Below the pieces are notes generated by a model. The model ran no database searches. It saw only the letters and a program-made list of their open reading frames with translations, and was not told the DNA's origin. Positions 8,694 to 17,366 of a stretch of 64,000 nt of DNA are shown piece after piece. The stretch is from Granulosicoccus sp045110475 (GTDB lineage: Bacteria; Pseudomonadota; Gammaproteobacteria; Granulosicoccales; Granulosicoccaceae). Each line of letters opens with the position of its first letter. Positions within the stretch are counted from its first letter, which is position 1. A program made the translations under genes and the position numbers. The DNA lies in the NCBI GenBank assembly GCA_045110475.1, contig JBGCGC010000082.1:1-64000 (forward strand), given 5' to 3'.

Positions 8694-9664
8694 ATACCCT
8701 GCAAGGCAAAAAAAACGCAGTGTATGACAAGAAAGTATTGAGCGCGCCACCTGGCCGCATGCACCGCATTGTCGATCATATAAAGCGTGACTGGCAGATA
8801 TACCTGATGTTGCTGCCCACCGTTATCTGGCTGATCGTTTTTCTGTACAAACCCATGTATGGATTGCAGGTGGCTTTCAAGGACTACAGTGTGTTTCGTG
8901 GTGTGGCAGGTAGCCCCTGGATCGGGTTTGAACATTTTGAAACCCTGTTTGGTAACGATCAGTTCATACGCGCGATAAAGAACACCTTCGTTATCAGTTT
9001 CTACACACTGCTGATAGGCTTTCCCATGCCGATACTGCTGGCGCTGATGTTTAACGAGGTAATTAATCAGACATTCAAAAAGACCACGCAAACCATCGTC
9101 TACCTTCCACACTTTATCTCCTCAGTTATTATCGCAGGCATTGTCATTGCCGGGTTTTCACCCTCTTCAGGTGTGGTAAACACTGTCATTTCTGCACTGG
9201 GGTTTGAACCCGTGTACTTCCTGACCAAACCCGAGTGGTTTCGACCCATCTTTATCGGCACCACCATCTGGCAGGAAGCCGGGTTTCAATCCATCGTCTA
9301 TCTTGCCGCCATAGCAGGCGTCTCCCCTACCCTGTATGAAAGTGCGGTTGTCGATGGCGCCTCACGATGGCAGATGATGTGGCGGATTACCCTGCCATCG
9401 ATACTGCCAACCATTCTTATCATGCTGATCATACGTATTGGCAACCTGCTGGAAGTCAGCTTCGAGATGATCATTCTATTGTATCAACCAGCCACTTTCG
9501 AAACTGCCGATGTCGTCAATACGTTTATCTATCGACAAGGTCTGCTTAGCGGGCAATATGATCTGGCTGCGGCGGCTGGACTGTTCAATGCGGTCGTCGC
9601 GTTTGCCATGGTCATGGCAGCAAACTCGATCTCCCGACGCTACTCCAATACCTCTATCTGGTAG
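8690..9664 (+). CDS. algM1: Alginate-oligosaccharide ABC permease (AlgM1/LplB type)
   Basis: A 324-residue inner-membrane permease with six predicted helices and the EAA loop near residues 205-238 (ESAVVDGAS... followed by ITLPSI), which docks on the ATPase. The N-terminal 25 residues are polar. The GTG start at 8690 overlaps the algS TGA, showing translational coupling. LplB-type permeases of this length work with LplC-type partners and lipoprotein or periplasmic binding proteins; the adjacent AlgQ-like protein argues for alginate oligomers. An internal ATG at 8759 would remove the polar tail, so the exact start is open. Confidence 0.88.
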   Translation: MNTLQGKKNAVYDKKVLSAPPGRMHRIVDHIKRDWQIYLMLLPTVIWLIVFLYKPMYGLQVAFKDYSVFRGVAGSPWIGFEHFETLFGNDQFIRAIKNTFVISFYTLLIGFPMPILLALMFNEVINQTFKKTTQTIVYLPHFISSVIIAGIVIAGFSPSSGVVNTVISALGFEPVYFLTKPEWFRPIFIGTTIWQEAGFQSIVYLAAIAGVSPTLYESAVVDGASRWQMMWRITLPSILPTILIMLIIRIGNLLEVSFEMIILLYQPATFETADVVNTFIYRQGLLSGQYDLAAAAGLFNAVVAFAMVMAANSISRRYSNTSIW

Positions 9665-9677
9665 GCAGGCTCAGAAC

Positions 9678-10559
9678 ATGAACACCACCAACCTGTATTC
9701 CCGCGGCGACAAGATGTTCGTCTGGCTGAACATGTTTCTGATTGGCATATTCACCGTGTCGGCACTGTACCCGTTTATCTATATTGCAGCCGTCTCGTTC
9801 AGCTCAGGGTTTCAGGCAGCTGCCGGCAATGTCGTGTTAACGCCGATAGACACAACACTGGCCGCCTATAAATATGCGCTGTCCGAACCAAAATTCTGGA
9901 TCAGCTATAAAAACACGTTTATCTATACCATTGGCGGCACACTGATGTCGCTTGCGTTTATCATCCCCGGCGCTTATGCCCTGTCGCGCAAGAACCTCTA
10001 TGGGCGACGGTTCTGGAACCTGTTGGTCGCCTTTACCATGTGGTTTAACGCAGGGCTGATCCCCTTCTTTCTCAACATGCGCGATCTTGGGCTACTGGAC
10101 AGCTACTTTGGCATCATCATCGGATTCGCTGTCAACGGATTTAATATAATTCTGCTGCGTAATTTTTTCGAAGCCGTACCACAGTCTTTTGAAGAGGCAG
10201 CCCGTATGGATGGTGCTAACGAATTCCAGATACTGTGGAAGGTATACATGCCATTGGCCAAGCCGGCTATCGCAACTGTTGCGCTGTTTTGCGTGGTATC
10301 GCGCTGGAACGGTTTTTTCTGGGCCATGATACTGCTGCAGGATCGGGACAAGGTGCCGTTGCAGGTCTATTTGCGCCATGTCATCACAGAGCTGCAGGAT
10401 ACCGAAGAGTTTTCATCAACTTTGTTGAACGCAGCTTATTCGTTCGAGACGGTAAGCTCCGCCATTATTGTCTGTTCCATCATACCAGTACTGATTTTCT
10501 ATCCCTTTCTGCAAAAGTACTTCAACAAAGGCATCATGCTTGGAGGTGTAAAAGAATGA
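9678..10559 (+). CDS. algM2: Alginate-oligosaccharide ABC permease (AlgM2/LplC type)
   Basis: A 293-residue permease of the carbohydrate CUT1 class with the EAA motif in SFEEAARMDGANEF and the characteristic KGIMLGGVKE C-terminus of LplC/AlgM2 proteins. It forms the heterodimeric channel with the preceding permease. I chose ATG 9678, 13 bp after the algM1 stop; the frame stays open upstream but that part overlaps algM1 and is not conserved. The end overlaps an ATG (ATGA at 10556-10559), though the downstream gene more likely starts at 10601. Confidence 0.9.
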   Translation: MNTTNLYSRGDKMFVWLNMFLIGIFTVSALYPFIYIAAVSFSSGFQAAAGNVVLTPIDTTLAAYKYALSEPKFWISYKNTFIYTIGGTLMSLAFIIPGAYALSRKNLYGRRFWNLLVAFTMWFNAGLIPFFLNMRDLGLLDSYFGIIIGFAVNGFNIILLRNFFEAVPQSFEEAARMDGANEFQILWKVYMPLAKPAIATVALFCVVSRWNGFFWAMILLQDRDKVPLQVYLRHVITELQDTEEFSSTLLNAAYSFETVSSAIIVCSIIPVLIFYPFLQKYFNKGIMLGGVKE

Positions 10560-10600
10560 ACAACACAAGAAATACCCGACCACCAACTGGAGAAAAACGT

Positions 10601-12145
10601 ATGCAAAAAAGCACCATTGCAACGCTCATTCTGTCAGCCGCCACTGTTATCAGTCCGGCCATGGCAGAAACCGAGCACCGAATCAGTGAAGAGCCAATCG
10701 AGCTGACCATTCACATGCACGCTAAACAATACCCCGGCTACCAGGAAGACTGGCCCGTGGAACAAGAAGCGCGCAGACTCACCGGTATTCACTTGCTCGA
10801 CAAGACATCAGGCAAGAACACAGAAGATAGTCGGGAAGCGATGAACCTGCTGATGGCCACTGGTGACATCCCCAACATCGTTGGTGGTGGCAAGGTTAAG
10901 GAATTTGTCGATCAATTTGGCCCTGAGGGCGCCTTTATCCCTCTCAACGATCTTATCGATGAACATGCGCCTAATATAAAGGCCTTCTTTGATGAGAAAC
11001 CCGACCTGCGAGCAGCGGCAACCAGTGCCGATGGTAATCTGTATTACATCCCCTATCTACCTGACGGTAAATACGGTCGTGCGTATTTCATGCGACAGGA
11101 TTGGCTGGAAACCCTCGGTCTTGAAGAGCCTCAGACTATCGACGAACTTTACAAAGTACTGACAGCATTCCGCAACGACGACCCTAACGGCAATGGCAAG
11201 AAAGATGAAGTGCCATTTTTCGCACGTCAATGGCAGGAAGTACTTCGCCTGGTTACCTTCTGGGACGGTCGTTCCTCAGGCTCAGACAGTTATCACGACT
11301 TTTATGTCGATAACGGAAAAATCATGCACGGCTATGCCGGTGAAGGTTATCGCGAAGGCATCAAGAATATGGCTAAGTGGTATTCAGAAGGTCTGATTGA
11401 CGCCGAAATATTTACCCGCGGATCTTCATCACGTGAATTCTTGTTGTCAGAGAATCTTGGCGGTATGACGCATGACTGGTTTGCATCCACCTCGGGTTAC
11501 AACGTATCACTGAAAGACAAGGTTGATGGCTTTACGTTCAAGGCATTTCCACCGCCGGCGTCAATTTCCGGAGTAAGAATGGCAGAGCATCGCAGGATTC
11601 CCGTCAAGCCGGATGGTTGGGCGATAGGCCATACCAACGAGCATCCAGTCGAGACCATCAAGTACTTCGATTTCTGGTTTTCTGAAACAGGACGTAACCT
11701 GCAAAATTTCGGTGTTGAGGGCCAGACCTGGACGATGGTTGATGGCAAGCCCAAGTTCACTGACGCTGTATTGAGCGCAGACAAGCCTGTGAATTCACAA
11801 CTTTACGCCATCGGTGCGCAGATTCAGCGCGGGTATTTTCAGGACTACAACTATGAACGCCAATGGTCAAACTCGGTTGCACTGGAAGGTATCGCGCTAT
11901 ACGACCAAGGTGATTATCTGGTTGACCAGTTTCTTGGCGTCGCCATGAATCCCGATGAACAGAAGGTATTTGATAAATACTGGGCCTCGATTCGTACCTA
12001 CATGCTCGAGCGCCAGCAAGCGTGGATTCTGGGAACCGGTGATGTGGTAGCCGACTGGGACGATTACATAGCTACATTGAAAAAAATGGGTTATGACGAA
12101 GTCATTGGCGTTATGCAGGCTGCCTATTCTCGCCAGTACGGATAA
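10601..12145 (+). CDS. algQ: Alginate-binding periplasmic protein (AlgQ1/AlgQ2-like)
   Basis: A 514-residue solute-binding protein with an N-terminal signal peptide ending near AMA-ETE (residue 22). It is recognisably close to AlgQ1/AlgQ2 of Sphingomonas sp. A1: the calcium-binding loop DPNGNGKKDE (194-203), the GRSSGSD and THDWFAST stretches, and the YERQW and YWA-RTYM segments near the C-terminus all correspond. Such proteins bind alginate oligomers in the periplasm and hand them to AlgM1M2S. The start at 10601 follows GGAG with eight-base spacing; an alternative ATG at 10556 overlaps the algM2 stop and has GGAGG nine bases upstream, giving a longer signal-peptide n-region. A strong hairpin terminator follows at 12160. 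Confidence 0.92.
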   Translation: MQKSTIATLILSAATVISPAMAETEHRISEEPIELTIHMHAKQYPGYQEDWPVEQEARRLTGIHLLDKTSGKNTEDSREAMNLLMATGDIPNIVGGGKVKEFVDQFGPEGAFIPLNDLIDEHAPNIKAFFDEKPDLRAAATSADGNLYYIPYLPDGKYGRAYFMRQDWLETLGLEEPQTIDELYKVLTAFRNDDPNGNGKKDEVPFFARQWQEVLRLVTFWDGRSSGSDSYHDFYVDNGKIMHGYAGEGYREGIKNMAKWYSEGLIDAEIFTRGSSSREFLLSENLGGMTHDWFASTSGYNVSLKDKVDGFTFKAFPPPASISGVRMAEHRRIPVKPDGWAIGHTNEHPVETIKYFDFWFSETGRNLQNFGVEGQTWTMVDGKPKFTDAVLSADKPVNSQLYAIGAQIQRGYFQDYNYERQWSNSVALEGIALYDQGDYLVDQFLGVAMNPDEQKVFDKYWASIRTYMLERQQAWILGTGDVVADWDDYIATLKKMGYDEVIGVMQAAYSRQYG

Positions 12146-12159
12146 GGCTTGTTTTTATC

Positions 12160-12192
12160 AGGGGTGTAGAGCATCGGCCTGCACCCCTTTTT
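12160..12192 (+). terminator. Intrinsic terminator after algQ
   Basis: A 10-bp stem (12160-12169 with 12179-12188, one G-U pair) with a 9-base loop is followed by five T residues ending at 12192. It lies 15 bp after the algQ stop and 28 bp before the lyase start, so it would limit read-through from the importer genes into the lyase gene. Confidence 0.8.
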
Positions 12193-12219
12193 CATTTAAA
12201 AGTCAATTTTATAAACACT

Positions 12220-14562
12220 ATGTCAAGTGGCAAACAGCTCAATGATTCGGTACAGGCACTTGACGAACCTGCTGCGGGCAGACTGACTATCCAGTACTCG
12301 CCAACGGTTGACACCCCCATAATAGAAAACCCGCCGCGCTTCACCTGGTTACCCACCATTGATGATGAGGCGGAGTTTGTCGTTAGGCTATCCGGCGATA
12401 AACGATACGAGGATGACAAAACACAGCAGTTTGAAGCCATTACCCTGAATTTTTTTACCCCCGACAAGGTATTGCCTGAAGGCGACTACGTCTGGTCATA
12501 CGCACTGTGGTCAAGTGAAGACAATGTCCCGGTCAGCCACTGGAGCACTGATCGTCACTTCAGCATCACCGCCAACCTGCCAGCAACACCCCTGCCGGGC
12601 CGTCATCAACGCTATGCACAGGCCAATAAGGATCATCCGCGGCTTTGGATGAACAAGAACAGGATTGCCTCTTTCAGACAAAGCCTTTCTGCTGATCCTG
12701 CGCATTGCACCTGGAACGTGTTTTATGAGAAATCGGCTCGCCCCTGGATGGAGCGGGACATAATGAAAGAGCCAGCCGGCTACCCGGATCATAAACGCGT
12801 TGCTGCCGTCTGGCGACAAACCTACATCGACTGTCAGGAGCTGATCTACGCGATTCGGCATCTGGCTGTTGCGGGCAAGATCACTGATGATCAGGCAATG
12901 CTCGAGCGCGCAAAACAATGGCTGCTAGAGACCGCGTCGTGGAATCCCGCTGGCACAACATCACGCGCCTACACCGACGAATGGGCGTTTCGTGTCAACG
13001 GTGCTCTGGCCTGGGGCTATGACTGGTTATATGACGAACTCAGTGACGATGAAAGAACGCTGGTGCGCAAGGCCTTGCTGACACGCACGCGCGAGACCGC
13101 CGACCACATCATCAAGCATGCAAACATACAGTTGTTCCCGTTTGACAGCCACGCAGTTCGTGCCGTATCGGCGGTGCTCATTCCTGCCTCTATTGCATTA
13201 CTGGATGACGAACCTGAAGCCGAAGGCTGGCTAAACTACGCTATTGAGTTTCTAGCTACGGTGTATTCGCCCTGGGGTGATGCGCAAGGTGGCTGGGCTG
13301 AGGGTCCGCATTACTGGATGACCGGTATGGCGTACCTGATAGATGCTGCCAATTTGCTTAAAGGCTATACGGGTATTGATCTGTACCAGCGACCCTTCTT
13401 TCAGGCAACCGGTGACTTTCCGTTGTTTACCAAAGCACCGGACACTCGTCGTGCAACCTTTGGCGATGACAGCACGATGGGTGACCTTCCTTCTCTGAAA
13501 ATTGGCTATAACCTGAGACAGTTTGCCGGTGTTACCGGAAACGGGGCTTACCAATGGTATTACGATGAAATAAAAAGGAATGATCCCGGTACTGAAATGG
13601 CCTTTTATAACTACGGTTGGTGGGATCTTAATTTTGACGAGTTAGCCTATCGTACCGACTTTCCTGTGGTCGAAGCAAAACCACCGGCAGCGCACGACAC
13701 CCTGCGCTGGTTCGAAGGCATCGGCTGGGCTGCCATTCAGGTTGATATGGCAAATCCTGACAGGCACATACAGTTTGTCATGAAGTCTTCTCGCTATGGC
13801 TCCATCAGCCATAGTCATGGTGATCAGAATGCCTTTTGTCTGGCAGGTTTTGGTGAGGACCTGGCCATTCAATCCGGACACTATGTAGCATTCAACAGCA
13901 CCATGCATCAAAACTGGCGACGTCAGACACGATCAAAAAATGCCATTCTTATTGACGGAAAAGGACAGTATGCAGCGAAAGACAAGGCCCTTGCCATGCG
14001 ATCATCAGGGCATTTGGTTTGCGCAGAAAAACGCGAAAACCATATCTATATTCAAGGCGATGCGACTGCTGCGTACCAGTCACTGACGCCCGAGGTAACG
14101 AGCGTTCTGCGCGACATCTACTTTGTCGATAACAGCTACTTTGTCATTGTTGATGCCATCGATGCCGATAAGGCCGTGTCCGTTGACTGGCTGATTCATA
14201 CCAACTCACTGATGAAACTCGGTAGCAAGACGTTCCGTTATACAGGAGAAAAGGCTGGCTTTTACGGTCAGATTCTCTGGTCGGAAGCTGGAGCGGCAGA
14301 GCTGTCCCAGGTAACCGACTTTCCTGGCGTAGATCCGGTAGATTATGAGGGCTTGCCGGTGAGTACCTGTTTAAGCGCTCGATTTCCCAAGGCGACACGT
14401 CATCGCATTGCCACTCTGATCGTCCCCTACGCCTTATCGAATCCGCGCCGCATTTTCAGCTTCCTTGATGATCAGGGTTATGATTGTGACTTGTACTTTA
14501 CAGATTCTGAGGACCGTAGCTTTAAAGTTGTTGTGCCGAAGACCTTCGATGTCGGTGCGTGA
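12220..14562 (+). CDS. Exo-type oligoalginate lyase, polysaccharide lyase family 15
   Basis: A 780-residue heparinase II/III-type lyase with an N-terminal beta-sandwich (about 20-120, DUF4962-like), a central alpha toroid (about 135-440) and a C-terminal anti-parallel beta domain. It matches the Agrobacterium exo-alginate lyase Atu3025 in length and motifs; the catalytic pair reported for that enzyme, His311 and Tyr365, falls at exactly the same positions here (DSHAVRAV and EGPHYWMTG). There is no signal peptide, consistent with cytoplasmic cleavage of imported oligomers to unsaturated monouronate, which rearranges to DEH. The gene follows the AlgSMQ-type importer but is separated by a terminator. 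Activity on another uronan cannot be excluded. Confidence 0.92.
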   Translation: MSSGKQLNDSVQALDEPAAGRLTIQYSPTVDTPIIENPPRFTWLPTIDDEAEFVVRLSGDKRYEDDKTQQFEAITLNFFTPDKVLPEGDYVWSYALWSSEDNVPVSHWSTDRHFSITANLPATPLPGRHQRYAQANKDHPRLWMNKNRIASFRQSLSADPAHCTWNVFYEKSARPWMERDIMKEPAGYPDHKRVAAVWRQTYIDCQELIYAIRHLAVAGKITDDQAMLERAKQWLLETASWNPAGTTSRAYTDEWAFRVNGALAWGYDWLYDELSDDERTLVRKALLTRTRETADHIIKHANIQLFPFDSHAVRAVSAVLIPASIALLDDEPEAEGWLNYAIEFLATVYSPWGDAQGGWAEGPHYWMTGMAYLIDAANLLKGYTGIDLYQRPFFQATGDFPLFTKAPDTRRATFGDDSTMGDLPSLKIGYNLRQFAGVTGNGAYQWYYDEIKRNDPGTEMAFYNYGWWDLNFDELAYRTDFPVVEAKPPAAHDTLRWFEGIGWAAIQVDMANPDRHIQFVMKSSRYGSISHSHGDQNAFCLAGFGEDLAIQSGHYVAFNSTMHQNWRRQTRSKNAILIDGKGQYAAKDKALAMRSSGHLVCAEKRENHIYIQGDATAAYQSLTPEVTSVLRDIYFVDNSYFVIVDAIDADKAVSVDWLIHTNSLMKLGSKTFRYTGEKAGFYGQILWSEAGAAELSQVTDFPGVDPVDYEGLPVSTCLSARFPKATRHRIATLIVPYALSNPRRIFSFLDDQGYDCDLYFTDSEDRSFKVVVPKTFDVGA

Positions 14563-14583
14563 ATTCGAAATTTGACTATTGAA

Positions 14584-15447
14584 TTACGTGAGTGCGCCTC
14601 CAAACCTCACAATACAATGCCAGGCTTTTTTTACTATCTGTGGATCTATCGACCCATCGCGGTAGGCAGTCAAGCAAGCTGCGTTTACGTCACCTTTTTC
14701 AAACAACGGTTGAAGAAATTCAGCCGTCTGATAATCACGATAAGCAAGGCAATCAGCATAACGGTCAGCTACCAGACGAAAACCGTCATGCCATTCAACA
14801 TCAAACGGCAGACGATGCGCGGCCAGTTCAACCGGGGTATTCTTGAAACTGGGATCAAGAACGATTGCCTCAACATCCGTATTCATTAGTAAAGGACCGT
14901 GAACGTGAGCTTCGATGTAGTTGTCAAGTGAATCAAGACCCACAGCGTTGGTTTTAGCCAGTGCTATCAGATTCATTTTTTTGCGCGTGCCAAAGTCAAC
15001 GGGATTAAAATGACTGTCGGGGTAGGCAAACGTCGCTCTATCAAGCACGCCGTACTTCAAGCGTAGATGCGCAGAACCAAAACGTGGCGCAGCACCGGCT
15101 GAGTGTTTGTCGTAGTTAAGGGCTCCGTATTTGACACGTTGAGCGGGGTGCGCACTATCGTAGATACCGCAGAACATGGCGCTTTCCCACTTCCAGCGAC
15201 TACCACCGGTATGAGCCGAGACGCTACCGTTACTGCTTCCGGTTTCAAACTGTGAACGGTAGATGCCCTCGTTTGCCAGTTGCGATACAAGGTTGAGCGT
15301 GCCACATGTTGTATCGGGGTGGAAGTTCAGCGTTATCGCGGCAGCTGATGTCAGAGGCACGCCGTTTGACTTCTGAGCAATGCAGTGTACGGCGGAAGAA
15401 ATCAGTGCCTCATCCGCGTGTTTTGCGTGATCGTGGTCAGTGTTCAT
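14584..15447 (-). CDS. DUF3626-containing protein of unknown function
   Basis: A 287-residue soluble protein I recognise as DUF3626 from its conserved blocks: ITLNFHPD near the N-terminus, YRSQFETG and SNGSVSAHTGG, WESAMFCGIYD, KYGALNY, APRFGSAHLRLK and TFAYPDSHF. No signal peptide or membrane segment is visible. The many conserved His, Asp and Arg residues suggest an enzyme, but no activity is established to my knowledge. It is convergent with the PL15 lyase (22 bp apart) and divergent from the tripartite transporter. Whether it belongs to the uronate pathway or is a passenger cannot be decided here. Confidence 0.75.
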   Translation of the reverse strand: MNTDHDHAKHADEALISSAVHCIAQKSNGVPLTSAAAITLNFHPDTTCGTLNLVSQLANEGIYRSQFETGSSNGSVSAHTGGSRWKWESAMFCGIYDSAHPAQRVKYGALNYDKHSAGAAPRFGSAHLRLKYGVLDRATFAYPDSHFNPVDFGTRKKMNLIALAKTNAVGLDSLDNYIEAHVHGPLLMNTDVEAIVLDPSFKNTPVELAAHRLPFDVEWHDGFRLVADRYADCLAYRDYQTAEFLQPLFEKGDVNAACLTAYRDGSIDPQIVKKAWHCIVRFGGALT

Positions 15448-15836
15448 TTGTCGTATTGTTCATGCAGGGCGAGCACAACAATGAAAATCAGCTTAATCTG
15501 GATTGGGCGTCCCCGTGGCTTCATGAATAATCCAGGTTAAGCCTTTGTTGATATACCACAAAGGCTAAGTTAGTATGATTTTACAAGTTCCTTTTCATGT
15601 CGCATACCGTTATGTACACACGCAAGGGATACTTGATCAATAGTTCGGATAGTCATTTATTTGCAACCAACCAACAATAGGCTTGGCAACATAGTACCGT
15701 ATGGCTGTTGATTGTCCGTCTGGAAAATCAAGTGTTGCAATACGGTGTTGTCAATAGCGAATGAAACTAATGGCTTTACCTTATCTATCCGATTCTGTCG
15801 ATACAAGCGCTTAAACAACAATTGAGGAGACCGATA
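15448..15836. other. 389-bp divergent intergenic region with two inverted repeats
   Basis: No gene is visible. The region holds an inverted repeat of 14 bp with one mismatch (15491-15504 with 15529-15542) and a perfect 9-bp inverted repeat (15540-15548 with 15558-15566). The second starts inside the last arm of the first, so the two hairpins would compete. TGATATACCA at 15549-15558 resembles the candidate operator at 7432. A strong Shine-Dalgarno GAGGAG at 15824-15829 belongs to the next gene. Confidence 0.55.
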
Positions 15837-16829
15837 ATGCGCAGATTTTGCAAACACCCCATAAAAAGCTTTATCACAGGAAGTGGGATAGCGGCAATAG
15901 TGGTGTCACAGTTACTGACACCTGCCCTGGCCGCGTGGCCAGAACGTCCGGTTACACTCATTGTTCCCTGGAGCGCTGGCGGCGGTACCGATGCAACAGG
16001 CCGCATGATCGGTTCACTGCTTGAAAAGGAACTTGGCCAACCCTTCAACGTGGTCAATCGTACCGGTGGCAGTGGTGTTGTTGGACATTCAGCAATCGCT
16101 ACCGCCAAACCTGATGGCTATACCATTGGTGTGGTCACTGTCGAAATAGGCATGATGCACTGGGCTGGTCTTACCGAACTGACAGGCACGGACTACACAC
16201 CCATAGCCTTGTACAACGCTGATGCCGCAGGTGTTCTGGTCAGGGCTGATTCACCGTGGGAAACTGCGCAGGACATGATCGATGCGGTAAAAGCCGATGC
16301 AGGGACTCACAAAGGCTCTGGCACAGGACAAGGTGGTATCTGGCATCTAGCTCTCGCTGGTATGCTGAATACCGCAGGTATCAGTCCTGATGCGGTTCCC
16401 TGGGTACCTTCGCAAGGCGCAGCACCCGGACTGCAGGAGCTGGTTGCTGAAGGCGTCGACGTTGTCACATGCTCCATCGTTGAAGCTGCTGCACTGATCG
16501 ATGCGGGCAAGGTCAAGTCGCTGGCCATCATGAACGATGAGCGCATTGATGCGTTTGCGGACGTCCCAACGCTTGCTGAAGCAACTGGTATCGATTGGCA
16601 ACTGGCGGCATGGCGTGGTCTGGCAGGTCCCAAAGGCATGCCTGAAGAGGTTACCACCACACTGACCGCCGCCTTTGACAAGGTCTGGCAGTCCGAAGAA
16701 TTTCAGGAATTCATGAACGGCCGTGGCTTTGGTCTGGTCTGGAAGCCGGGCAATGAGTTCGTCGACTGGATGGCCGCAAGTGATGCCTCGCTGGGTGATG
16801 TCATGCAAGCGGTAGGTATGGCGAAGTAG
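15837..16829 (+). CDS. Tripartite tricarboxylate transporter substrate-binding protein (TctC family)
   Basis: A 330-residue periplasmic protein of the TctC/Bug family. It has a signal peptide (about 1-33, ending near ALA-AWPERPV), the family hallmark WPERPVTLIVPWSAGGGTD at the start of the mature part and the second loop NRTGGSGVVGHSAIA. It binds a carboxylate and delivers it to the TctA/TctB membrane pair encoded directly downstream. ATG 15837 is placed 7 bases after GAGGAG; the frame could be read from TTG 15822, but that would include the ribosome binding site. The substrate is unknown; the neighbourhood suggests a sugar acid or keto acid. Confidence 0.93.
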   Translation: MRRFCKHPIKSFITGSGIAAIVVSQLLTPALAAWPERPVTLIVPWSAGGGTDATGRMIGSLLEKELGQPFNVVNRTGGSGVVGHSAIATAKPDGYTIGVVTVEIGMMHWAGLTELTGTDYTPIALYNADAAGVLVRADSPWETAQDMIDAVKADAGTHKGSGTGQGGIWHLALAGMLNTAGISPDAVPWVPSQGAAPGLQELVAEGVDVVTCSIVEAAALIDAGKVKSLAIMNDERIDAFADVPTLAEATGIDWQLAAWRGLAGPKGMPEEVTTTLTAAFDKVWQSEEFQEFMNGRGFGLVWKPGNEFVDWMAASDASLGDVMQAVGMAK

Positions 16830-16832
16830 TCC

Positions 16833-17360
16833 ATGCGTCTGAACGATGCGATATCAGGGCTGGTGCTGAGCATTTTTGCAATCGCCGTGATTGCCTACAG
16901 CACCACCTTTCCCTCGCTGCACGGACAGGCCTATGGGCCCAGCTTGTTCCCTACCCTGATTGGTAGCTGCTTGTTGGCCTGCGGCCTGATTCTTATTGTT
17001 CGTGGACTGAAATTGTATCGGCGTAATGACGTGGCTGCTGACTCAACACAGACCCAGACTGAATCGGCAAGCACACAACGTGTCTGGGTTGAGTGGGGAG
17101 ACTGGATACACGACAAGTCCCGGCTAACCAACATGGTGTTGGTTCCGGGCTTGCTGATTAGCTATATTCTCTTGTCGGACTGGATAGGCTTTATTCCGCT
17201 ATCCATTGTTATCATTGGTACGCTTTTGTACCGCCTTGGCAATTCGCTGATAACCGCTGTACTCGTCGCAACGACCGCCACGATCACTCTGCAATTGCTG
17301 TTTGCCAAAGTATTGCTTGTCCCGCTACCTCCGGGGCTGTTGCTTCGCTGGATCGGGTAA
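16833..17360 (+). CDS. Tripartite tricarboxylate transporter small membrane subunit (TctB family)
   Basis: A 175-residue protein with four predicted membrane helices (near 8-25, 35-55, 105-125 and 135-170) and a polar loop between helices 2 and 3 rich in Thr, Gln and Glu. This is the topology of the TctB/DUF1468 subunit, which pairs with TctA to form the secondary transporter. It starts 3 bp after the binding-protein gene and ends 6 bp before the TctA gene, so the three form a tight operon in the usual C-B-A order. Confidence 0.88.
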   Translation: MRLNDAISGLVLSIFAIAVIAYSTTFPSLHGQAYGPSLFPTLIGSCLLACGLILIVRGLKLYRRNDVAADSTQTQTESASTQRVWVEWGDWIHDKSRLTNMVLVPGLLISYILLSDWIGFIPLSIVIIGTLLYRLGNSLITAVLVATTATITLQLLFAKVLLVPLPPGLLLRWIG

Positions 17361-17366
17361 GACGCC

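Noticed and set aside
10235..10600. Long N-terminal extension of the algQ frame
   Set aside because: Most of it overlaps algM2 in another frame; the signal peptide begins at the ATG at 10601.
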